A stretch of 64,000 nt of DNA, from assembly GCF_000002985.6 (NCBI RefSeq), contig NC_003284.9:16740001-16804000 (forward strand), written 5' to 3'. Source of the DNA: Caenorhabditis elegans (lineage: Eukaryota; Nematoda; Chromadorea; Rhabditida; Rhabditidae). Position 1 is the stretch's first letter, and every line of letters starts with the position of its first letter. This document shows positions 47,632 through 64,000 of this stretch, piece by piece. Made by a program: the position numbers and the translations under genes. Under the pieces are notes generated by a model, which saw only the letters and a list, made by a program, of their open reading frames with translations, was not told the origin of the DNA and did no database searches.

Positions 47632-49225
47632 TTAATGAATTGTTCGTACAGTGTCATCAATTGCTCTAGCCACATAATCCAAGTTACTCATGTTAAGCCC
47701 GCAGATATTAATACGACCGTCACTGAGAAGGTAGATCTTGTGATGGGCTATGAGATGGTCGACTTGACAAGCTGAAAACCATTTCATTTATTTTTTAGGT
47801 TTTTCAGAAAATGTCTAATCTAAAATTGCTTTTTATTAATTTTATTCCCCACGACCATACGGACTTAAAGCTGGATGTAACTTTTGTGCAAAATGGCACA
47901 ATTCCGTCCGGAGCTTTGGGGTGTTTTACGAGAATAGGTAAAATAACCTAATGCTTTTTCACTATGCTAAATAGTTTTTTGAAAAATATTGCTTACTTAC
48001 GCGTCAATCCGGTATAACTGAACAACCCCGATTGTTGAGTAATACGATCCCATTTTCCAGAAGTTTGAAGCATATTCAACTCTCGAATCAGTTCTTGTCT
48101 TGTTTTCTTAATACGAAAAGCCATCATTTTAATGGAATTTTGCCATTGTTCTCTGTACTTCGGCGACTTGAGAATCTCATGCACAATACGTGCTCCGTAA
48201 GCTGGAGGGTTAGAAAAATTAGAAACATTAACAAGTGTCAGTTGGGATTTTAGGTTCGCAATATGACTTGGTTTGTTCACGATCACAGTAAGGCTTCCAA
48301 CACGATCATCTGAAAATTTTAATCCTAACTAATAATATTCAATTCAAACTTACTGTAAAGCCCAAAATTCTTTGAGAAAGATTGAGAGACAATCATTTCC
48401 AAACCCTGTTCGACAAAGAACCGAACAGCCCAAGCATCTGCATCAGCGTCGCCAGAAGCTAATCCCTGATCAGCAATATGAAAAAAAGTGAAAAGATTCT
48501 TCTGTTTGATGACTTGCGCCATTTGTATCCATTGCTCTCGAGTTGGGTCCATTCCTGTTGGATTATAGCACAGGCTTGAAGAAGAACAGCTGATCTTTCC
48601 GGAGCTTGGCGGAGGTCGTCAAGTAACTGTGTGATGTTAATTTCTCTGTTATGCAAGTCCCAGTACGTATATTCCCTAATTGAATTGAAACCACTCTTTT
48701 GAAATGTACGCTCGTAGTTTCCCCTGGAAAAAGAAACATCACACAATTGGTCGTTTTAATAATCGGTTGAAAAAATTTTGATTTTCTCATTAAAAAATAC
48801 CCCCAAAAAGCATTTACTTACCAGCATGGATTGCTGACATAAATCGTCTTCATACTAAGAACTTGAGCAAGAAACTCTGCTCCAACACATATGGCACCTG
48901 TACCAGAGATGCACTGAACACTAAATGATCTTCCCTCTTTGATAGCCAAAGAATCATTTCCGAGTAGCAAAGCGGTGGCTGATTTGCAGAATCCATCATG
49001 TCCAAGAATCGGTAGGTACTCATGATTGTGATGAGGCTCGTGAGGGAATTTAAGTTCGATTTCTCGAACCACTGGCAAAACCCACGGCTCTCCATCTTCC
49101 GTGCGATAAGCTTCTATTGCAAGATTTATTTTCACAGGGCAAATTTCTTTCTGGAAGAGTTCCGATGTATGGAGCTCTTTGATTGGCGAAGCAACATGAA
49201 TTCCATCAAAGAAAGATAGCCGCAT
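47632..49225 (-). pseudogene. Aspartate aminotransferase copy with a one-base deletion
   Basis: Exons 49225-48822, 48723-48354, 48309-48001 and 47771-47632 mirror those of the intact gene at 51525-53112. The first three intron positions and phases are shared, and exon 3 is 309 bases in both. Exon 2 is 370 bases instead of 371: at about 48565-48566, between ACA and NPTG, one base is missing and the frame shifts. The frame needed downstream ([19 protein letters not shown]) is otherwise well conserved. The PLP lysine is kept, but the Asp and Tyr that contact the cofactor (FDIAYQGF in the intact copy) are His and Asp here (FHIADQGL). Both lesions point to loss of aminotransferase activity. A sequencing error could explain the deletion but not the substitutions. 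It is probably a tandem-duplicate pseudogene. Confidence 0.8.
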
Positions 49226-51524
49226 ATTTTAACTGAAATTTATTTGCTGTTTAAGCTTAGATAACATTAACCCTTAGCCTAAGATGGACAAAAAAGTCAC
49301 GTAAAACTATGTATAAGAATGGCCACCATTTCTGGGTCAGTTGAACTACACAAGTACCAAAAGTTGAATAGTTCCATGCATAACACGAAATAGAAAAATG
49401 GGAGTTTTTTGGAGCAGGTGGCGATAAGAAAACGAAATTTTAATTTATAGCTGACGTTGAAAAAAACTCTTGAACTCAGAAAGTGCAAGAAACAAAATTT
49501 CTGGGACTGCAAATTCAGTACATTTTATACTTTGACTATAAAACATTTTTGTAGCTCACTGTCTTCTGAAAAAAAGAACTGGGAGTACTTTTTTTCCTTA
49601 GCGCAATCCTGTTTATATACGGTTGCAAAAATCGTTATAGCGTTCGCAACATGGTAATTTTGTTCAAGAATCAAAAAACTGCGGTACTAAGTTTTTTTTT
49701 TTTTTAGTTTATTTTTTTTTAGTTTTTTTATTTTTTTAAATTTATTTAGTTTAACTATGTAAAGTTTTTCTGTTCGTTTGAAAATGAATTTGTGTTCCTG
49801 ATTACTTCCTGGCACGTATTCACATTTTCATGGTGAATCGAGTCTGGTGAAGATGGGCGTACCCACGGTTCGACATGTTGCTGGAATTCTCGTGCTTTTT
49901 GAAAAATGAATATGCCGTTCTATTAATTTTGTAACCCCGTAACAAATGAAAACCGTTTTGTAACGGGGTTTCTTAGTAATAATATTGGGTATAAGTACAA
50001 CAATAACAACCATAATAACAATATAATAATAATAATAATAACAATAACAATAATAAGTACAACCGCTTGATAATTGAGTTTGCCATTTTTAGAGCAATGG
50101 AAAATATTACATTGTCATTTTCTATTTATTAATTGTTATGATCAAATAAAACCTTTTTCATCCTTCCCATATTCATTGGTAATGATTACTCTATTTTTTT
50201 CCATAAAACAACTACTTGATGAACGATGTTACGGCGAAACACGAAGGTTCGAAAAAAACTAAGACAGCTTAAAGTGCATTGCAATAAAAAATGATTTATC
50301 ACTTGATTGACGTTGATAAGAAAATAGAAGCCTACCTCAACTTTGAATACTCCGGGAAATGAAGTTCGTGTAGATGAGAATGCGAAAGTTTGACGTGGTC
50401 AGTTATAGAATTAAATCAGTTTTTCAAACTGTAGTAACAAATATTAACAGCTGCTCGAAAAAAAGTTTTTAAACATGGTGCCAGGTGGTCAGTAATACAC
50501 TGTATTTTGAAGCATATGACAGAAGTTGAAACACTTTTTTTTCAATTAACTACAAGAAAATTACAAAAATAAAATAAAGCCTAGTGATGATTAGTATTTG
50601 CACCATATATCATAATTGCTTGAACAGAAAACATTGTTCATAAATCCCCGCAATTTTTTAACTGTCTTTCACACTCCGGGTCATCGAAGTTTGCAAGACG
50701 TAAGCTTTTCAGGTAATGGAACACTGATGTATCCTTACCTGTACACGTGATTTCAGAAAGTTGGAGAGCCGTTTTTGAATTGGTGCTCCGTTCAAATTGA
50801 CTCTAAAAGTTATTCACGAAATCCACATATAGTTGAATGTTTTTTTAGTATTGTGGAATAATTTTAAAACAATTATTCTAAATACTAGAGAACCATTTTT
50901 AGTACAAAACTGATTATTTTATCCCATCCCGTTGTACAACGTAACAGAAAAGCATAATTTGAAAGTTTCTCGGAGCACACTTTCAATCCAATGAACTGTA
51001 AAGAAAATTGTTGTAACAAGATTTTTCTCAAATTTTGCCACATGACTTCGAGGAGACTGAAAAATTTTAACCAAATCGACAGGTGTCTAAACAATAGATA
51101 GATGGCAAATATTCTTAATCTAAACTTGGGGTGACCAGAATTACAAACTTTGTAACAAAATGTCGTAGACTTTTCGCACAACAGTTTTAGTTTTATTTTT
51201 GTTCCGGCAATTCTGATGTTCCTCTTGCTTCCATATGCCAAAAATCCGCTGCTTCATGCATTATGGCAGTGTATCCATAATTGTCGCGGTTAGGAGCGAA
51301 TATTTTATGAAATAGTTCCCCAAGTAAACGTCCACATCACACGGATAATAATAGCAATGATTCATTTTCCATTCAAGAAAAAAAAGTAATCGGGTTAAAA
51401 TAAATAAAAGTACACACGGGAAATTAAAACTAAGTGCATAGAAATACTCAATCTACACTTAATGCTCAAACTTGAAGAGCACAAAAACTCAATTTTTCAC
51501 ATAAAATTCATAAATTTCAAAGCT
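49226..51524. other. Spacer between the two aminotransferase copies
   Basis: AT-rich, no gene supported. Contains T-runs (49690-49750), a hairpin (49933-49970, arms AACCCCGTAACAAA and TTTGTAACGGGGTT with one mismatch) and an (AAT/AAC)n microsatellite. A 118-residue minus-strand open frame at 50885-51241 has no splice or family support. Confidence 0.5.
49999..50056. repeat. (AAT/AAC)n microsatellite
   Basis: Imperfect trinucleotide repeat of AAT and AAC units. Confidence 0.9.
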
Positions 51525-53112
51525 TTAGATGTTGCTCTTCACGGCACGCACAGTCTCATCAATCGCCTTGGCGACATATTCCACGTTTTTCGTGTTAAGA
51601 CCACAAATGTTGATGCGGCCGTCTCTGAGCAGGAATACTTTGTGATTGGCAATCAGGTGATCCACTTGGGCAGCTGAAAATTAAGATTGTCCTCATCAGA
51701 GTGTTAAAAAAAGCAAACTCACAAGTAAGTCCGGTGTAGCTGAACATTCCAATTTGTTGAATGATGTGATCCCAAGTTCCAGGAGTGCCAAGATCCATCA
51801 AATGGCGCAATAAGGCGGCTCTCATCTGCTTGATACGAGAAGACATCGCTTGAATAGACTGGTTCCATTGTTCACGGCGAGCTGGGGTGGTGAGCACCTT
51901 GTGCACAATTCTTGCTCCATGTGCTGGTGGATTGGACCAGTTGGCACGGATAACCAACGACATTTGAGACTGGAATCCGGCAATGACAGCTGGATTGTTG
52001 ACGACGACAGTAAGGTTTCCGACACGCTCGTCTGAAATTTTGAAGTATTTTACTTTTCATCTTCTATTCAAAACTTACTGTAAAGTCCAAAGTTCTTGGC
52101 AAATGATTGGGACACAACCATCTCCATTCCCTGGTCTACAAAGTAGCGGATCGCCCAGGCGTCCGCAGCTGGATCACCAGATGCGAATCCTTGGTAAGCA
52201 ATGTCAAAGAAGGTGAAGAGGTTCTTTCTCTTGATCACCTCGGCAACCAACTTCCATTGCTCCTGAGTTGGGTCCATTCCAGTTGGGTTGTGAGCACATC
52301 CGTGAAGAATGATGACAGACTTCTCTGGGGCTGACTCAAGATCGGAGAGGAACTTCTCAATGTGCACACGTTTGTTATCATAGTCCCAGAAGGTGTAGTC
52401 GGCGACGGTGGTGAAACCAGCCTTCTTGAAGACAAGCTTGTGATTTCCCCTGAAAATGATAAAAATTCATGATTTGATGAATTTCGCCCAGCATTATCAG
52501 AGGTTCAGGAAAAGTACCTTACACCTCTTTGAAAGAGCCTTGCTGAAACTCATTTTTTACCTAGATTACCTAGGTTTATGGTAATACTGCCAAGAATTGG
52601 GCGGCTATTTTAAGAAGTTGAAGTTCTGGTTGACTGCTACTCACTCTGGCCAATACAAGACTTGTTATATTTTATCAGATAAGTATGTTTGGCTCCGATT
52701 TTTCGACCACTTACCATGTTGGGTTGCTCACGTAGACGGTCTTCATGTTACACACTGAAGCAAGAAACTCGGCTCCAGCACGAAGAGCTCCGGTTCCAGA
52801 GAGACACTGTACTCCAAACGATCTTTCCTCCTTGATAGCTGGCGATTCGGCTCCGAGGACAAGCTCGGTGGCAGCCTTGCGGAAACCCTCGTGACCGAGA
52901 ACTGGAAGATACTCGTGATTGAGCGAGGTGTCGTTGGCGATTTCGACTTCAGTCTCATGAACGACTGGAAGCACCCATGGCTGTCCCTCCTCTGTGCGGT
53001 AGGCTCCAATTGTCAGGTTAACTTTGACGGGAGCCGTCTCATCGAGGTACATCTTGTTCTTGTGGAACACCTCGATTGGTGGAGCAACTGGGATTCCGTC
53101 AAAGAAGGACAT
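51525..53112 (-). CDS. got-1.2: Cytosolic aspartate aminotransferase
   Basis: PLP-dependent enzyme interconverting aspartate plus 2-oxoglutarate with oxaloacetate plus glutamate, linking amino-acid metabolism with the malate-aspartate shuttle. Exons 53112-52715, 52449-52079, 52031-51723 and 51673-51525 give 408 residues, the length I recall for the worm cytosolic enzyme. Visible family features are the start MSFFDGIPVAPPIEVFH, SGTGALRAGAEFL (cofactor phosphate binding), [24 protein letters not shown] with the cofactor-contacting Asp and Tyr, and SQSFAKNFGLY with the Schiff-base Lys at about 251. There is no mitochondrial presequence. An acceptor (TTCCAG) 15 bases before the ATG suits trans-splicing, and a TATA-like site lies about 105 bases upstream. 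A degraded sister copy follows downstream. The symbol is recalled, not searched. Confidence 0.92.
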
Positions 53113-56088
53113 GTTGAGTGTTGTTTCTGGAATTAAAAAAAATCAATAAGTTTAGTTATAGAAATTGAAGAGATGAAAAGAGTGGCGGTATGCCGCAAAA
53201 CGCGATAATGAGGTGTATTTATATAGCGAAAGAGATCAAAATCGAAAAATGACCACGTTAAAAGGAGGTCACCTCATCGACATTCGAGAGGATTTACTTG
53301 GAAACAAAAAACGTTTTAGGTGTTTCCAATAAAAATCGATTTGATGATAAAAATTATTATACGATAAGAAACGTAAAACTTTCTACTTTCTTATTTTAGC
53401 ACTCAAGAAATCAACAGAAACGTGTGTTGATAAGACTACGGGCCCAGTTTCAAGACTGAACTAGATGGTTACTTTCTATTGCACCAAAGTCGACAGTTCA
53501 CAACAAAAGTTACAGGAAATTTTGCCTAGTTTTCGGACAAATTGAGGAAAGGGGGTCTCAAAAACGGACTGCCTCTTCTCGACAACTCTTTCTCGTCGGC
53601 CCGCCCTCCAATAAGCACACACTATTTCCGAGAAAACAACACATGCGGGTAGAAAACGAGAGGCAGCGTTGTTGTTTGCCAGAGACGTTTTTCGAGACGT
53701 GACCATTTTGAAAATTTTTATTTCGAGGAAAACGTGATGGCAAGGTGGAGAGAACGGGCAAAACGCAGCGCAATGAGATCGAAATGTGTCATTTGTGAGG
53801 GTTTCAAAGTGTTCTTTGATAAGGCAAATTACTTTTTTGAAAATTGAAAAAAAAGATTGGATATTTATCTAGGTTAATGTAATAAGATCCTAGGAATAAA
53901 TGAAATTATATCAAAATTCCCTCACCAAAAATGAAAAACTATTTTTTTTTTTGAAATTTTCTAGTGGAAGTTTTCTTCTGTTTTTGCCTATAGAAAAACC
54001 TTGAAAGAGCTGATTTTTTCAAAATCCCTTTACAAAAGGAATCAAGGTTAACCTATACAACTACCTCGTGAACTTCAAAGATTCAAAAACCAAACGACCA
54101 CTTCAAAAATTATTGGCAAAATGACCTTTTGAAATGAGTGATGGTGCGAAACCGCCTAGATAAATAAATATAACAATCTCACGTGGCCAGGCGGAAAAAC
54201 ATGTTTATGTAAATTTTCGAAACGAAAAATAATCGGTTTTCTTTTTGGGGTGATGATGGCGGGACATGATGAAAAGAAATGGAACAGTATACACGAGAAA
54301 ATCCAAGTTGCTGGGTATTTAGAAATATGGATGAGAACTAAACAACATTCCGCCCGGTAAACGCCTTTGAATGAATGAGAAGTAAAAATGAAAAAAAATC
54401 ACAGAAAAATATTCACCGTAATGAGAATTTGCATACAAGATTTCCGGTAGAAAGAAGGGTGAGAGAAGAGGTAAAGAAAAAGGCGATAAGAGGCGCCTCC
54501 GGGCCGCCTTAAAGCCTCAATTCTACGTGGCGAAGTTCTCAACAAAGTTTTGTAAAATTTACGACAACTAAAAATTTTTTCAGCACATTCTGATTTATTA
54601 TTTTAGTCACCGACTTTAATGGGTGGCCTTTAATGATTTTGAAGTTAATTTGAAAATTTTTAAAATCAATAAAGATGAACATGGACATGGATTTTTCACA
54701 AAACTAACAATTAAGAGGCAACAAAAACAAACATAATGATAGTTGTTAGAAAAATGGAAATTGAACAAAAATTTCAAAAACAAAGAAAGCAAGTCAACAA
54801 GTGTCTAACGAAGAAGTAAACTTTTCTCATCACTTGGACGCCGAGTGTGCTCAAAACCATTGTGCTCCGAAATATGACACTTTTCAACTCGTCCCATCGT
54901 TCAAAGTTATTATTCCCTCTCATTTTTTTTCCCGCGCTCTCGTTGGCTCTCGTATCATGAGCTCTCGTTGACAAGTAACTTTTAAGTTTCAAAATTTATC
55001 TATAGTTGTTAAAGTATAATGTTTTCCTAGAAGCTGTAAGCTTGGCAGGTGACTTTCCCTGCGGGAATTGCGAAAAAAATAGAGACTGAATAAAACGCAT
55101 ATACTGTTTCATATTGTCTGGCACGTGCCTTGTGGCAGGAGGTATACCAATACACTGCCCCGTTCTGATCCGATTACTTTGACAAAAGTCGCCGAGTCTG
55201 ATACTCACAAACAGTAGCGTCAAGTGAGGAGGGCTCACTTTACCAGAATTTATTATGAATGTTTCTGGTATCATCACATTGTTTCAACTTTCCACGCGCT
55301 GTTACATTGCGTTTTGAATCGATTTTTTGGTATTCTGCCAAATATAGCTTCAGTGCGTTGCACTCGAGCATCTGAACATATTTGCTTTTTGTTTGGCGAG
55401 AGGAAGGAAAAAGCACTGAAAAGTGCTTAAAAATCGTTTTGAAATAAGGATTAGTAACTGGATTAGAGCTAGAGCATTAAGTGATATTAGGCAATTTTTG
55501 TTATTTCTAAAAATATGGAACTATGCGGGTGGAATTTTTTGTTCACATGAACGTGTCAAAAAAATTGTTAATGTTCATACCCTCATTTACATTTCCACTT
55601 TTATGGCATTTTGGAAAAAGATGGCTATATTCGCCCTGTTAGTTTTAGAAAACCTTTTCCACTAGATATTGAAATTTCGAAGTGAAGTTTTCGCTTTCAT
55701 CAAACATTCTTCGAGAGCTAGCTTCAATTGTTCTCCTTCATTTTTTCTATTGCTTTATGTTGCATTGAATAGCTAAAAAAAAATTCAAAAAGCTATCCCT
55801 TCAAAAAAAGAAAATTCGCTGCTTCTCGACGTGAAAAACAATGAAAAAAGTGTTCGGTGAGTACTTGTTCTATTTACACAGCAAACCTTTTTAGCAGCCG
55901 AGCTGTTAGAAAAACCAAAAAACGCCACCAAAATATGCTTATTCACATTTTCCGTCATCACCATCGCCGCCGATTTCTGCGCATGACAAAGTGGCTTTTC
56001 TCTCTTTTTTTGGATTTCAAGGTCTAACATTGCCGTTCTAATGCCCGTTTTTTAGGTTACATTTCAAAATAACCGACTATTTTCAGAA
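53113..56088. other. Intergenic, divergent promoters
   Basis: Holds the upstream region of got-1.2 on the left and of aak-2 on the right. Short open frames on both strands lack splice support. A GC-richer segment at 54480-54540 and a Gly/Arg-coding-like minus-strand frame at 53476-53773 are unexplained but weak. Confidence 0.5.
53216..53226 (-). promoter_or_regulatory. TATA-like site upstream of got-1.2
   Basis: The minus strand reads CTATATAAATA, ending about 104 bases before the ATG. Distance and sequence suit a core promoter; the inferred transcription start would lie within the outron. Confidence 0.5.
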
Positions 56089-62850
<6,762 letters not shown>

Positions 62851-63391
62851 GCACTCCTTGATGCCAACAATGCTCTGTGTAAAATTCAACTTTTCTGTCT
62901 CAAAATTTATTTCTTCCATTCCTTGTATTAAGCTTGAAACCCCCGTTTCTTATATTGGTTCACTTTGTTGCAGCTTACAGTATCTTTGTATTTTTTTTCT
63001 TGACTCTGTTTGGTTTTGCCCCTCCCCCCTTCACCTCCGTAAATGCCACGTATTTTAATTGATGCTATTCTAGTGCCGCTTTCATTTTCAGCCAATTTTG
63101 ACAAGTAACCATACAAATAATTATTTAAAGTTATGACTTGACTTGTCACCCCCTTTGTTTCTGTGAATAGATTTTCCTTCAGCGAGTGATTGTTTCTGTT
63201 TTTTATATGTTTCTCTTCAGTAGTTTTTTTTTCTGTCTTTTAAACTCCCCTTCTCCTACTTCTTTGTGTCTATTGTAAGTAAAATATTAATTGAATAATT
63301 TCCTACCCAAAATTATTCAATTATTCTCATGTAAATTTTTATTTTAAGACACAACATTGCAATGGTAACTTTAAAACAAGAAAAAACAAAT
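62851..63391. other. Shared 3' region of convergent aak-2 and mec-4
   Basis: Pyrimidine-rich 3' UTR sequence of aak-2 occupies most of the segment. On the minus strand an AATAAA (63343-63338) lies about 50 bases after the mec-4 stop and is its likely poly(A) signal. No gene seen. Confidence 0.6.
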
Positions 63392-63969
63392 TCAGAAAGA
63401 TCCAGACGCAATTTTCTTTGCCTTCTCAGCCTTCTTCTTTTTGTACAGAGAGTAGTTATGTTCGGCACTCATGTAGGCAGTTTCCAAGAAAAGGAACACA
63501 AATTCGCAACAGGTAAGGAAGGATATTCCGCACCAAAGACCGAGTTGTCCACCAAAATCGGCTAGCAAGTTGACAAACTAGAAATAGTTGAGATAAATTT
63601 TTTGGAATAAAAATAAATTTTTTTTTGCCTGCTCGCTAGTAGTAATTCGGCATTTTTTCGAATTTTTTTGATACATTTCTTTGATACACGTTCTTTGCCT
63701 AAATTTTTCAACTCACCCCATAAGCCTCTGATTCAGTGAGCATTTCAAAATTCAACTGCTCGTAGAACACTTCCACCATTGCTCCGTTCTCTCTCAAATA
63801 GGCCCAATTTTAAAGTGTGTTTTTTCTTGAATTAACTTACTTATAATGCTTATTACACTCTACCGCTGTACCATTACACGATCCTAGTTGAATTTGCAAA
63901 GATAACGACGGCCACTTTGCCGGCGAGTATGTAACGGAGTAGATTGACTGGCGGCATGGTTGTTGGCAT
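63392..63969 (-). CDS. mec-4: DEG/ENaC mechanosensory channel MEC-4, C-terminal exons only
   Basis: Pore subunit of the amiloride-sensitive sodium channel of touch receptor neurons. Three exons are inside the window: 63969-63841, 63792-63717 and 63577-63392; the gene continues past the right edge. The first encodes the last cysteines of the extracellular domain ([20 protein letters not shown]). The second gives the pre-pore segment ([19 protein letters not shown]). The last gives the pore and second membrane helix ([20 protein letters not shown]), with the Gly-x-Ser filter motif, and the short Lys-rich cytoplasmic tail ending IASGSF. Counting back from 768 residues, Ala713, the site of degeneration-causing mutations, is at 63562-63560 and is wild type (GCC). 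The acceptor of the middle exon is TTTGAG, unusual but phase-correct. Confidence 0.94.
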
Positions 63970-64000
63970 CTTAAAATTGAAATTGCAGTTTTTTATTTAA

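Noticed and set aside
50885..51241. 118-residue minus-strand open frame
   Set aside because: Phe/Leu/Lys-rich composition expected from AT-rich sequence; no splice or family support.

Overview
The window is nematode nuclear DNA, almost certainly Caenorhabditis elegans chromosome X. It is AT-rich, with short exons, many introns near 50 bases, TTTTCAG-type acceptors, and acceptors just upstream of start codons that suit spliced-leader trans-splicing. Three genes are recognised by sequence: hda-4 at the left end, aak-2 near the right end, and the 3' end of mec-4 at the right edge. A fourth, got-1.2, is recognised with good confidence. Exon phases were checked by hand, and each model that is complete in the window gives a coding length divisible by three, apart from one aminotransferase copy that is one base short.

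Layout. 577-3759 (+): class IIa histone deacetylase hda-4, 5' end outside. 5753-8123 (+): FBXO30/FBXO40-like F-box protein with a TRAF-type zinc finger. 9755-22938 (-): a 12-exon gene for an unrecognised two-helix membrane protein, whose fourth intron (about 8.1 kb) holds a 3.4-kb minisatellite of about 45 copies of a 76-base unit. 23709-26656 (+): uncharacterised 461-residue protein, divergent from the previous gene. 27963-30495 (-): SLC16/monocarboxylate-type MFS transporter. 30496-41479: long gene-poor stretch with microsatellites, a GC-rich palindrome, a probable two-exon micro-gene end and a pogo/Tigger-like helix-turn-helix ORF. 41480-43014 (-): small secreted cysteine-rich protein. 46454-47478 (+): 80-residue single-pass membrane protein. 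47632-49225 (-): aspartate aminotransferase copy broken by a one-base deletion and by loss of cofactor-contact residues. 51525-53112 (-): intact cytosolic aspartate aminotransferase (got-1.2). 56089-62850 (+): aak-2, AMPK catalytic subunit. 63392 to the right edge (-): C-terminal exons of mec-4.

The genes do not form an operon: strands alternate and spacing is large. Several pairs are convergent; the 80-residue gene and the broken aminotransferase share a 16-base palindrome carrying a poly(A) signal on each strand. No prokaryotic-type system or CRISPR array is present. The most unusual items are the minisatellite, an uninterrupted 19-base C/G tract, the broken aminotransferase duplicate, several long palindromes typical of non-autonomous DNA elements, and small unexplained coding candidates.
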